Origin: Phycisphaerales bacterium
Lineage (GTDB): Bacteria; Planctomycetota; Phycisphaerae; WQYP01
Assembly: GCA_009781185.1 (NCBI GenBank)
Contig: WQYP01000027.1
Coordinates: 1 to 34,780 of the forward strand
Direction of reading: 5' to 3'
Length of the DNA stretch: 34,780 nt
Position 1 is the first letter of the stretch. Each line of letters opens with the position of its first letter. Shown piece by piece: positions 6,086 to 13,460 of this stretch. The notes beneath the pieces are model-generated. The model was not told the DNA's origin, ran no database searches, and saw only the letters and a program-made list of their open reading frames with translations. Both the position numbers and the translations under genes were made by a program.

Positions 6086-8173
6086 TTATTTCCGACGCCG
6101 CACCATCATCGCCGCCACCCCGAGCCCCAGAATCGCCAAACTCGCCGGCTCCGGCACCTGCGCGAATGTGACATTGGAGAAGTTCAGAACGAGGCCGCCG
6201 CTACTGTCGGTCCAAGTCACGCCGGCGGCGTTGAGGGCGTCCCAACTGCTGGGGTCCAAGGTAATCCTAGTGGAGTAGTCGGTAAGACTATTCCACGTGA
6301 AGAGCGGGAAGTTATTGATGTCGTCGCCGAAGAAGCTGGAGAAGCCGGAGAAGTCGGTGAAATCGACCAGCTTGAGGATGATGTTACCACTACCGGTGAG
6401 ACTCGGTGTGCTGTCGATGAAGAGGGTGCTGAAGCCCTCCGGACCGAAGCTGAAGTCGATCTCGCTTCCGGCTGCAAGGGTCAGGCCATTGCCAGTGACG
6501 GCACTGGTGATATCACTGCTGCCGATTTGAAGTATGCCACCATTTGCTATCGACAAAACACTGGAAGTGAAGTCAAATCTGTCACCCGTCAGGGCAAGAG
6601 TGGAATTGAATCCAACACTACCCGCAAGTGCATTGATATTTCCGTTAATCGTTGTTGTACCACCAAAAGTTTGAAGGTTGAATCTGCCGGCGATATTGCC
6701 ATGGACATACATCGACGAACCTGGATCGCTGGAAGCGCCACTCGGTGCGAAACCGGTTGCATCCGCCGCTTTACCGAAGGTCAACGGGATGGTTCCCGTC
6801 GTCATATTTTTGGTAGTGATATTGCCGGTGATCTTCGTCCCATCCATGAGATTGATCGCACCAACCGAAATTGGAACAGCGAGAGGGTTACCATAAGCAT
6901 CAAGACCACTATCAATACAAATGGCATCATTTTGCGTTCCGACGTTAATGGTACCGTAATTATCGAATTGTGTTGCACTGGCATGGAACCAGACGCCGAT
7001 GCCGCCATTTCCCGTGGCTACAATCGTTCCCCGATTGATGAGCTTTGCGTTCGTTGCGCCTGCGCCGTATTGGTTGTAATAGTCGGCGTTCGTGCCGGTG
7101 CTGGTGCCGTGTGTGACAAGAACGCCTGTTCCCAGATCGCCGGTGGCGGCAACGGTGACACCCCCGGCAATGGTCACGGTATTGTTCACGTTTTCGATAC
7201 GGATGCCGGCGCCGGCCTCGCCTTGAGATGTCAAAGAGGCCGCTTGGGTGATAGTGTTGTTCCCGGAAACAATGTGCAAGCCAATCCCGTAGATGCCGGT
7301 GCCGTTGAACCCGACATTATTGGTGATCGTGCCCTCAACTTGGTAAATCGAACGCCCAAAAAAATTCTTGATGTCGATGGTGTATCCCATGTCTTGCAGG
7401 ATCGCCAGTTCGACTTCCGAGAAAAATGGGCGTGTGGCGCCATTGTAGACCCAGTTCATAACACCAAAGGGTGTGTCGGGATGCGCAAAGGAAGACCCAT
7501 TTTGATTCGCTCCACTGATGAGACCGATAATGGGAACACCAAATGTTGCATTAGGGTTTCCATCTCCCCAGACTGTATTGGCGTGAGTTCCAGAGAACGT
7601 AAAATTGTCAGAAGCGCTGTACCAAGCCCCCGACACGATCTTTTGGTCGGTGGTGCCGTTATTGACATGGATAAAGTCAAGCCACTGCCCACTGGAGAAG
7701 CTAAACTGTACCTGGCTGCCACTCACGACAGGATAAGAGCTGGCGCTGCCTAGCCCCAGCGAATGAGCCATTTCGTGGATCAGAACACTTTCCATGTCGT
7801 TCCAGCCTGCTTTAATCTGGGAGCTGACTGCTGTGGACCAAGTCGTACCACTGTCAAGCGCTATGGTGCTGCCGTTGGACCAGCCGCCACCGCTGGGGGC
7901 TTTAATAAAATCGATGGTTAAATTAGAGCCGCCTGTGATGACTTCATTCCAGTAATCAACGGCCCGTTGCACAGCGGCCTGCTCCGCCGGGGAGTAGTCA
8001 CCTTGTGAAAACGTAATGTTGCCTATCGCCGCTGCTTGTGCTCCAGCCGCACCCCACAGCCCGCCGAGCAGCGCGACAATGCACGCGGCGGCGTATCGCT
8101 TCCTGAGTCTGTGCGAGTGTTTTGAGGATTGGGAAAACGTCAACAATTTACGGGGGGAGCTGCGGGGGGTCAT
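6086..8173 (-). CDS. Secreted PEP-CTERM zinc metalloprotease-like protein with repeat region
   Basis: 695 residues. The signal peptide spans about 24-48 (AQA cleavage region). The N-terminal domain (about 50-265) has HEMAHSLG (His133, Glu134, His137), a zinc site with a catalytic Glu. The residue three after the Gly is Ser, not the metzincin His/Asp. About 95 residues later come His231 and Met239 in HPDTPFGVMNW, then EVELAILQDMGY. That order (HExxH, distant His, Met, 'LsxlelalL.DlGY') resembles leishmanolysin-like M8 enzymes, so His231 is the likely third ligand. Residues about 275-660 are Gly/Asn/Thr-rich beta-helix-like repeats. The end VPEPASLAILGLG plus MVRRRK is a PEP-CTERM sorting signal, which predicts exosortase/archaeosortase-type processing at the envelope. 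GGAG lies about 9 bases upstream of ATG 8173. Confidence 0.85.
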   Translation of the reverse strand: MTPRSSPRKLLTFSQSSKHSHRLRKRYAAACIVALLGGLWGAAGAQAAAIGNITFSQGDYSPAEQAAVQRAVDYWNEVITGGSNLTIDFIKAPSGGGWSNGSTIALDSGTTWSTAVSSQIKAGWNDMESVLIHEMAHSLGLGSASSYPVVSGSQVQFSFSSGQWLDFIHVNNGTTDQKIVSGAWYSASDNFTFSGTHANTVWGDGNPNATFGVPIIGLISGANQNGSSFAHPDTPFGVMNWVYNGATRPFFSEVELAILQDMGYTIDIKNFFGRSIYQVEGTITNNVGFNGTGIYGIGLHIVSGNNTITQAASLTSQGEAGAGIRIENVNNTVTIAGGVTVAATGDLGTGVLVTHGTSTGTNADYYNQYGAGATNAKLINRGTIVATGNGGIGVWFHASATQFDNYGTINVGTQNDAICIDSGLDAYGNPLAVPISVGAINLMDGTKITGNITTKNMTTGTIPLTFGKAADATGFAPSGASSDPGSSMYVHGNIAGRFNLQTFGGTTTINGNINALAGSVGFNSTLALTGDRFDFTSSVLSIANGGILQIGSSDITSAVTGNGLTLAAGSEIDFSFGPEGFSTLFIDSTPSLTGSGNIILKLVDFTDFSGFSSFFGDDINNFPLFTWNSLTDYSTRITLDPSSWDALNAAGVTWTDSSGGLVLNFSNVTFAQVPEPASLAILGLGVAAMMVRRRK

Positions 8174-8232
8174 GGGGGTCTCTCCACAAAGAGGTTTCCG
8201 CCGGTGGTTCTATAAACGCCCCGACGGAGGCC

Positions 8233-8306
8233 GCCACGTTTTTCTTACCGAATGACAAACACTGTCACCGGTCGCCTGTGGCAAAGGCGCTCAGCTCTCC
8301 CGCAAC
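8233..8306. ncRNA. Structured repeat element, copy A (candidate leader RNA)
   Basis: On the plus strand: GCCAC, a T-rich linker, ACCG, GACA, loop AACAC, TGTC, CGGT, linker, GTGGC, then AAAGGCGCTC and GCTCTCCC. This folds as three nested stems (GCCAC/GTGGC, ACCG/CGGT, GACA/TGTC). It lies about 60 bases upstream of the PEP-CTERM start when read on the minus strand, the position of a 5' leader element. It matches no riboswitch class that I can recognise. Strand is undetermined. Confidence 0.5.
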
Positions 8307-8425
8307 GCATGGGCAAAATACCCACGCCACGACGCAATACAGACAACTCGTCCGCATTACCGACGTACATCACATGTAGATTGAATTACCTGTGTGAACC
8401 TGAAAAAGCATTCGAACGGCAGTCT

Positions 8426-8500
8426 GCCACGTCTTTCTTACCGCACGCCAAACGTTGGCATTCGGTCACCTGTGGCAAAGGCGCTCGGCTCTCCCACAAC
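8426..8500. ncRNA. Structured repeat element, copy B (candidate leader RNA)
   Basis: Same layout as copy A. The innermost stem here is GCCA/TGGC where copy A has GACA/TGTC, a compensatory change that keeps pairing. The flanking GCCAC/GTGGC and ACCG/CGGT stems and the AAAGGCGCTC, GCTCTCCC and CAAC segments are conserved. About 120 bases separate the copies. Confidence 0.5.
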
Positions 8501-8769
8501 AACTCTGACATCATGCGAGCATCCCGCCCGCCGCAATGTTCAACTAGCAAAATGACAAGCTGGGTAATTTGACCAGACAGGCTCGACTCAACCTCCCGGA
8601 ATTCATTCCGGCGGGAGACGAAAGCGGAAGAAATGACTTAACTCCGCTTCATTGCTGAGCCTACGTCACTTTTGCCAGCAAGCATGATGGCGCCACCGCA
8701 GTGCAGCGAGACATCACATGTTAAATGTGCCACAAGTTTCCAAAAAAGCAAGATTTTTTCAGTTTTTTT

Positions 8770-8788
8770 CGGGCGTGCCCGTTTTTTT
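8770..8788 (+). terminator. Short hairpin with T-tract
   Basis: CGGGCGTGCCCG followed by TTTTTTT. The stem is only 4-5 bp, so strength is doubtful. It lies about 85 bp before the prepilin peptidase start and could end a plus-strand transcript through the tandem structured element, or act as an attenuator. Confidence 0.4.
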
Positions 8789-8802
8789 AGGGGGAGGAGG
8801 GG

Positions 8803-8836
8803 GAAATAGCCTTACGATTCCTCGCAAGGCTATTTC
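8803..8836. repeat. GAAATAGCCTT inverted repeat
   Basis: 11-bp arms GAAATAGCCTT and AAGGCTATTTC with a 12-base loop, 38 bp before the prepilin peptidase ATG. Related GCCTTGCG-type palindromes lie at 10288-10314, after that gene, and at 13411-13436. Confidence 0.6.
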
Positions 8837-8874
8837 TGTTGTGCGTTTCCCCCCATCCGTCCGATAATTCTCCC

Positions 8875-10287
8875 ATGACTTTTCCCCTTCTCATCGCCTC
8901 TACGATCTTCCTTTTCCTCACCGGCACCTGCGTCGGCTCCTTCCTGAACGTCGTGATCTGGCGGCTCCCCAACTACGGCCGCGAAGTCCTCTTCCAAAAC
9001 CAACGCGGCCCGCTCACCCTCAACTGGCCGCCGTCACACTGCCCCGTCTGCGACGCGCCCATCAAGTGGTACCACAACGTCCCCGTCCTGGCCTGGTTCT
9101 TCCTCAAGGCCAAGTGCGCGAACTGCAAAACTCACATTCCCGTCCGCTACCCGCTCGTTGAACTCGCACTGGGCGTTGTTTTCGCAGGCTACTTCCTCGC
9201 CTCCTCCGTCGGACACTGGTCTCCTTTCCCCTTCATCGATCTCCGCGAGCCGGCCCAAGCCTGCGCCTTTGTTCTCCACCTCATTTTTATCGCCGCTCTC
9301 CTGGCCGCCTCCGCCATCGACATCGACCTGTTCATCATCCCGCTCTCGATCCCCTGGTTTCTCATCATTCTCGGCCTCCTCGCCACCCCCTTCATCAACC
9401 ACCCGGTCATCTGGCAACTCCCCCTTCCCCCCTCCGACTCCTGGCATTTCGCCCGCTCCATCCTCGGCGCCGGCGTCGGCCTGGCCCTGGCCAACCTCCT
9501 CCTCGCCCTCAAAATCCTCCCGCGATCCTTCTCCGAACCGAGGGAAGAAGCCAGAAGTCAGAAGCCAGAAGCCAGAAGGGAGGAGCCAGAAGCGGAAAGT
9601 TCGAATTTCGAATGTCGAGTTTCGAATGTCCCTCCGCTTCCCAAGCTCACTCATTTTTTCCCCTCGATCATCGCTTCACTCGTTTTGGTTCTTCTCTGCG
9701 TTTTCGCCTGGTTCACTTTTTCAAATAAGGCCGCTTCGCTCATCACCGTTTGCTCCGGCATTTTCATTTTCCTCATTGGCGTCCTTCCGCGTGATCCCGA
9801 TCAGACGGATGTCACCGACGAAGTCGTCGAAGAAATCGCTCATCCCCAGGTCCGCCGCGAAACGCTCAAGGAACTTCTCTTTTTAGCCGTCCCACTCGTT
9901 TGCGCCTTCATCGCCTGTTTCATCCCGATCAACATTCCGCCGTCGCCGTGCATGGCCCGTTTCCTCGGCTGCCTTCTGGGCATCCTCATCGGCGGAGGCG
10001 TCGTCTGGTTCATCCGCGTCCTGGGCAGTCTCGCCTTCAACAAAGAAGCGATGGGCATGGGCGACGCCCATCTGATGGCCGGCGTCGGCGCTATCGTCGG
10101 CCCTTGGCTGGTTGTCTTTGCTTTCTTCGGCGCCGCCTTCCTCGGTCTCGCCTGGGCCATCGTCCTGCTCTTCCAGAAAAAACCGCACGTCCTCCCCTTC
10201 GGCCCCTGGCTCTCCATCGCTTCCATCCTCGCACTCCTCGTCGGCCACTCCCTCATCGCCGCCTACGTCGCCCTTTTCATCCCCTAA
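8875..10287 (+). CDS. Type IV prepilin peptidase (A24 family), with repeat-derived insert
   Basis: Membrane aspartic protease that cleaves, and usually N-methylates, type IV pilin-like precursors. The N-terminal domain shows GSFLNVVIWRLP and the zinc pair CPVC ... CANC (from residue about 56). IDIDLFIIP (Asp149/Asp151) and GMGDAHL (Asp397) are the two Asp motifs of the family. About eight hydrophobic segments are visible. 470 residues is long for the family (about 250-290 in many members). The excess lies between the two active-site halves. Within it, residues about 223-252 (EARSQKPEARREEPEAESSN and on) are encoded by GAAGCCA and TTTCGAATG-type heptamers. ATG 8875 is chosen because the conserved N-terminus follows immediately. 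Substrates are not in the window. Confidence 0.9.
   Translation: MTFPLLIASTIFLFLTGTCVGSFLNVVIWRLPNYGREVLFQNQRGPLTLNWPPSHCPVCDAPIKWYHNVPVLAWFFLKAKCANCKTHIPVRYPLVELALGVVFAGYFLASSVGHWSPFPFIDLREPAQACAFVLHLIFIAALLAASAIDIDLFIIPLSIPWFLIILGLLATPFINHPVIWQLPLPPSDSWHFARSILGAGVGLALANLLLALKILPRSFSEPREEARSQKPEARREEPEAESSNFECRVSNVPPLPKLTHFFPSIIASLVLVLLCVFAWFTFSNKAASLITVCSGIFIFLIGVLPRDPDQTDVTDEVVEEIAHPQVRRETLKELLFLAVPLVCAFIACFIPINIPPSPCMARFLGCLLGILIGGGVVWFIRVLGSLAFNKEAMGMGDAHLMAGVGAIVGPWLVVFAFFGAAFLGLAWAIVLLFQKKPHVLPFGPWLSIASILALLVGHSLIAAYVALFIP
9541..9632. repeat. Heptamer repeats inside the prepilin peptidase gene
   Basis: GAAGCCAGAAGTCAGAAGCC units (about 9545-9595) are followed by GAATTTCGAATGTCGAGTTTC-like units (about 9601-9632, shown shortened). 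Together they encode a charged hydrophilic loop between transmembrane helices without breaking the frame. Confidence 0.85.
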
Positions 10288-10314
10288 GCCTTGCGTTGCC
10301 ACGCAAGGCTATTG
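10288..10314. repeat. GCCTTGCG palindrome between convergent genes
   Basis: AAGCCTTGCGTTGCCACGCA continues to AGGCT. It lies between the stop codons of the prepilin peptidase and hpt and could act as a bidirectional 3' hairpin. No T-tract. Confidence 0.55.
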
Positions 10315-10845
10315 CATCGCGTGTTTGTGGAGCACGGCGATGTCGGGGAGGTTGCGGTAATAGCCGTTGAAATCCAGGCCGTAGCCGACCACGAATTCGT
10401 CGGGGATTTCAAAGCCGACCCAGTCGGCGTCGATGGCGGGTTTGATGGGGAGTTTCTTCTTGAGCAACACGCAAGTTTTGATGCTGGCGGCCCCCTGCTG
10501 CTTCAACAGCTCGGTGACCGTCATGAGGGTTCGGCCGGAGTCGAGAATGTCATCGATCACCAGAACGTGCTTGCCTGTGACGTCGAAGGTGGTGGGATAC
10601 AGAACGCGAGCGCCTTCGTTCACGGTTACTTTGCCGCGATAGCTGGAGACGGCCAGGACGTCGATCTTCATGCGGACCGGGAGATGGCGAACGAGGTCGG
10701 CGACGAAGATGATCGAGCCGGTGAGCAGCGGCATCAGGAGGAACTCGCGATCCTTATAAGCCTCGCCGATCTCCTGGGCCATCCGAAAAATGCGGGCCTG
10801 GATGGCGTAGCGATCGATGAGGATTTCGCGAATGTCCTGCTGCAT
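10309..10845 (-). CDS. hpt: Hypoxanthine(-guanine) phosphoribosyltransferase
   Basis: Purine salvage enzyme that condenses hypoxanthine or guanine with PRPP to give IMP or GMP in the cytoplasm. 178 residues from ATG 10845. Family features are LLTGSIIFVADL, SSYRG (flexible catalytic loop region), the PRPP-binding motif VLVIDDILDSGRT, and the C-terminal FVVGYGLDFNGYYRNLPDI. The start was placed at MQQDIREIL because that is the usual family N-terminus, and it lies 4 bases after the stop of the upstream nuclease-like gene. AAGGGAAAG precedes it. The tight spacing means co-transcription with 10850-11995. Confidence 0.96.
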   Translation of the reverse strand: MQQDIREILIDRYAIQARIFRMAQEIGEAYKDREFLLMPLLTGSIIFVADLVRHLPVRMKIDVLAVSSYRGKVTVNEGARVLYPTTFDVTGKHVLVIDDILDSGRTLMTVTELLKQQGAASIKTCVLLKKKLPIKPAIDADWVGFEIPDEFVVGYGLDFNGYYRNLPDIAVLHKHAMQ

Positions 10846-10849
10846 GGCA

Positions 10850-11995
10850 TTACTTTCCCTTTGCCTCGGCCCAGGCTGCACGTAGTGTTCGTTCCACTTC
10901 CAATACCGCGGCGGCGTGGCGGTCGGCGATCAGTTGGAGGGTGTCGAGTTCTTCGCCGTGTACGGTATCCTTCGACGTAAAGAATGCCTTGAGATCCAAT
11001 TGGCCGGTGGCATATCCTGCCTGGGCGGCTTTGCCGATCGCGGGTATATACTCATAGCTGTCCCAGAGGATTTCGAGTGCTCGTGTGAAGGTGCCCGCTT
11101 TCGCCGGTGCGACAGGAGTGACTGTGGTTGCGGAATGGACTCGCCAGTCGATCCGCAGATTCAACTCCTTCCAGAACTCCTCTCGCAATCCCTTTCTCGG
11201 CTCCTGAGCGTCCTCAAAAAGCTGAAATTCCATGTCATCATGCGGATTGATCGATTTGCTGAACTCCTTATCCACGGTGTACTTCGCGATTTCGCTGCCG
11301 TCGGGAAGCGTCTGCGTGAGCTTGTGCACGGCAGGCACCTTGCCGAAGAGATAACTGTAACTTTTGTAGTCGACGGTGCCGTGCAGCGGTTGCGTGCAGT
11401 CCTCGATGTAATGACACAAATAGCCAGCGATTTTCAGGGTTTGGGCGTTGTCCAATTTGGGCGCAGCGAATGCTGCCACAAGCTCGTTGTACTTTTCCTC
11501 CACGCGAAAGGGGAGATAGCCGGCCTGCTTCCAACGCGGATCGTGGACGTCGCGCGGAACGTCGGCTATTTCCGGACGGTTGGAAAAGTCCGGCTTGTAC
11601 ATCGGTCTCTTGCCCAGACTTTCCCAGTCCATGAAATGCATCTTGCTTTCCGTGACGCCGTAGGACGCAATGATCGTCTTGCCCTCTTCCGTGAACTGGA
11701 TGCGATCGGGCAAGGTGCAGGCGCCGTCGAGGCCGGTGAGGTAATCTTTGGCTTCGAAACCAACCTTTTCCCCGACCGCCAGCTTACGGCAAGCGTCGAG
11801 GTCATATTTCATGTTGGCCTTGAGGAAATCCTTGAGCCCCTCAGGAACGGCTGGATCGTTGATGATCCGCAACGCCGCCATCCGCGTGATCAAGATATGC
11901 TGCTGGTGGCCCCACGCCTGAGCTTTTGTCGCCACCGCAGCCAGACTCGCCGCCACCATCACCCCCGTCCAACCGATTCGTCGCCTTGTCATCAT
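10850..11995 (-). CDS. Secreted S1/P1-nuclease / zinc phospholipase C-like protein
   Basis: 381 residues with an N-terminal signal peptide ending TKAQA (residues 23-27), so the mature chain would start with Trp28. In S1/P1 nucleases and bacterial phospholipase C the free N-terminal Trp is a zinc ligand. The next residues WGHQQH place a His at mature position 6, as in S1/P1. KMHFMDWES and CHYIEDCTQPLH (the H-x3-D-x5-H pattern of the family) supply further tri-zinc ligands. Activity is likely phosphoester hydrolysis of nucleic acid or phospholipid outside the cytoplasmic membrane. Two tandem ATGs (11995, 11992) follow AAAGG. Co-directional with hpt 4 bp downstream, which fits nucleic acid scavenging. 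That link is inference. Confidence 0.82.
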   Translation of the reverse strand: MMTRRRIGWTGVMVAASLAAVATKAQAWGHQQHILITRMAALRIINDPAVPEGLKDFLKANMKYDLDACRKLAVGEKVGFEAKDYLTGLDGACTLPDRIQFTEEGKTIIASYGVTESKMHFMDWESLGKRPMYKPDFSNRPEIADVPRDVHDPRWKQAGYLPFRVEEKYNELVAAFAAPKLDNAQTLKIAGYLCHYIEDCTQPLHGTVDYKSYSYLFGKVPAVHKLTQTLPDGSEIAKYTVDKEFSKSINPHDDMEFQLFEDAQEPRKGLREEFWKELNLRIDWRVHSATTVTPVAPAKAGTFTRALEILWDSYEYIPAIGKAAQAGYATGQLDLKAFFTSKDTVHGEELDTLQLIADRHAAAVLEVERTLRAAWAEAKGK

Positions 11996-12038
11996 TCAAC
12001 CTTTCATGCAAAACATAAGCACAGTATACTTCCTGTTG

Positions 12039-12878
12039 ATGGGCGAACACATAGTTACCTATTTCAAACGCATCTCAGCATATCCGCCGTGGATCGTGTT
12101 GCTCGAACTGCTCCTGATCGGCATCGTCGTGCATTCGGTCGTCGAATTTCTCCGCGGCACGCGCGGCGCCCGCCTGATCAAAGGCACTGCCCTGTTCCTG
12201 ATCGTGGCTTACCTGGTGATCCAGTTCGCCGGCCCACAGTTGCAGCGTGTGGAGTACCTGTATTCGCGCCTGCTGCTGTTCGCCAGCTTTGCGATTGTCG
12301 TGGTATTTCAGCCGGAGCTTCGACGAGCACTCACGCGGCTGGGGGAGGCCCGCTTTTTCCGCGCCTCAACAAGCCCGATCCGCCCAACAGTGGACGCCAT
12401 CTGCCGTACCGCCGCCTACTGCTCGAAAAACCAGATCGGAGCACTCATTGCCGTCGAGCGCGGCGTAGGTCTGGGCGGACTGGTGGAAAATGGCACCATC
12501 ATGAACGCGGTGCTCTCGTCGGAACTGCTCAACACGATTTTCTGGCCCGGCTCGATTCTGCACGACATGGGCGTGGTGATCCGTTCGGGCAAACTTTCTG
12601 CGGCGGGCGTGCAGTTCCCGCTTGCCGAATCGGAGGACGTCTCGCCGGAGCTCGGTTCGAGGCACCGCGCCGCCCTGGGCCTTGCTCAGGAAACAGACGC
12701 GGTGGTGGTCGTGGTCTCCGAGGAGACCGGGGTCATCACCGTCGCCGAAAACGGCCGGCTGATCCGGAACCTGACCATCGAAGGCCTGGAATCCCTGCTG
12801 CTTGAACTTCTGGCAAAAACCACTCTTGAAACTCGAAACCCGAAACTCGAAACTCAAAGCTCAAAACTTGAAACTTGA
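12039..12878 (+). CDS. cdaA: CdaA-type diadenylate cyclase
   Basis: Membrane enzyme that makes cyclic di-AMP from two ATP. There are three hydrophobic N-terminal segments (WIVLLELLLIGIVVHSVV, the ALFLIVAYLVIQF region, LLLFASFAIVVVFQPELRR), then a DAC domain with GALIAVERGVGL, a motif at His175-Asp176-Met177-Gly178, and Arg208-His209-Arg210 in SRHRAALGL. The usual DGA motif is DMG here. The spacing from Asp to RHR (32) is normal. The C-terminal tail TTLETRNPKLETQSSKLET is encoded by GAAACTC heptamers. ATG 12039 is chosen: TATACT at 12025-12030 could be a -10 box, which would make the start at 12006 untranslated. 12006 remains possible. Divergent from the nuclease gene only 10-43 bp away. Confidence 0.9.
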   Translation: MGEHIVTYFKRISAYPPWIVLLELLLIGIVVHSVVEFLRGTRGARLIKGTALFLIVAYLVIQFAGPQLQRVEYLYSRLLLFASFAIVVVFQPELRRALTRLGEARFFRASTSPIRPTVDAICRTAAYCSKNQIGALIAVERGVGLGGLVENGTIMNAVLSSELLNTIFWPGSILHDMGVVIRSGKLSAAGVQFPLAESEDVSPELGSRHRAALGLAQETDAVVVVVSEETGVITVAENGRLIRNLTIEGLESLLLELLAKTTLETRNPKLETQSSKLET

Positions 12879-12885
12879 AACTCGC
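12808..12885. repeat. GAAACTC heptamer array between cdaA and the ybbR-like gene
   Basis: Degenerate 7-mers (CTTGAAACTCGAAACCCGAA and onward) encode the last residues of CdaA and run to the base before the ybbR-like ATG. Similar short arrays occur at 28292-28315 (AAGTTTCAAGTTTCGAGTTT) and 22848-22876. Confidence 0.8.
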
Positions 12886-13410
12886 ATGCTCTCCCGGCTC
12901 AAAACGCTTCCGCTGACCATCGTCCTGACCATCCTCATCTGGATGTACGCAGAATCGCAGCAATCGACGTTGGATTATTCCACAACGCGTGACGATCGCA
13001 TCACCAACACGTCCACGCAGGGCTGCGGCGCGGAGCACCGGCTCAAGCGAGCGACGATCAACGATTTGCCGGTCTGGGTCAGCGGGCCGCCGGACGCGGT
13101 CGCTCGCTACCAGATCGAGTTGTATCCACGGGTCCTGAAATCGCTGGTGGTTTCCGGTTCGCCCGCGGCCATCCAGGCACTCCTGCAACGCATGGCACCC
13201 AGAAGTGGCGGGGAGTCCACGGTGGACCCCACGGCCTCGCAAATCCTCGCTTACCTGGACATCACGTCGGACGACCGTCCTTCGCAGAATCGCGTCACTC
13301 GGCCGTTGCGCTACACGCTGCCGGAAGGATTGACGCTTCAACAATACCCCAGCGACATCGACTTCCGACTGATCGATCGCCCCTCTCCCACGCAGCCCGC
13401 CAACCCATAG
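12886..13410 (+). CDS. YbbR/CdaR-like membrane-anchored protein
   Basis: 174 residues. The N-terminus is MLSRLKTLPLTIVLTILIWM, a single signal-anchor segment followed by YAESQQ, much like CdaR/YbbR proteins that sit outside the membrane and modulate CdaA. It lies 7 bp after the cdaA stop on the same strand, the usual cdaA-cdaR arrangement. The extracytoplasmic part has 'LPVWVSGPPDAVARYQIELY' and 'LAYLDITSDD', which fits one or two short YbbR repeats. An upstream in-frame start (12802) was rejected because those residues come from heptamer repeats overlapping cdaA. Family identity rests mainly on topology and context. Confidence 0.65.
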   Translation: MLSRLKTLPLTIVLTILIWMYAESQQSTLDYSTTRDDRITNTSTQGCGAEHRLKRATINDLPVWVSGPPDAVARYQIELYPRVLKSLVVSGSPAAIQALLQRMAPRSGGESTVDPTASQILAYLDITSDDRPSQNRVTRPLRYTLPEGLTLQQYPSDIDFRLIDRPSPTQPANP

Positions 13411-13460
13411 CTTTGCGCGGCAACGCAAGGTTATCGGCGGAATTCGGCCCTGTTCCGCGA

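Larger units (their letters stand above)
8174..8874. other. 700-bp intergenic region between divergent genes
   Basis: No convincing protein-coding frame. It holds a duplicated 74-75-base structured element (8233-8306 and 8426-8500), a CTCCCGGAATTCATTCCGG-type palindrome near 8594-8618, a small hairpin with T-tract (8770-8788) and an AAATAGCC inverted repeat (8803-8836). It should contain the promoters of both the PEP-CTERM gene (minus) and the prepilin peptidase (plus). I could not assign -35/-10 boxes. Confidence 0.7.

Noticed and set aside
6527..7753. 408-codon plus-strand open frame
   Set aside because: Antisense to the PEP-CTERM gene, whose signal peptide, zinc motif and sorting signal fix the coding strand.
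8233..8500. Known tandem riboswitch (glycine) or c-di-GMP-I riboswitch
   Set aside because: The conserved glycine blocks (CCGAAGG, CTCTCAGG) and the c-di-GMP-I block (ACGCAAAGCC) are absent on either strand, so I do not assign a known class.
8252..8572. Small plus-strand open frame of 106 codons in the 700-bp gap
   Set aside because: It runs through both copies of the structured element and has no Shine-Dalgarno or recognisable domain.
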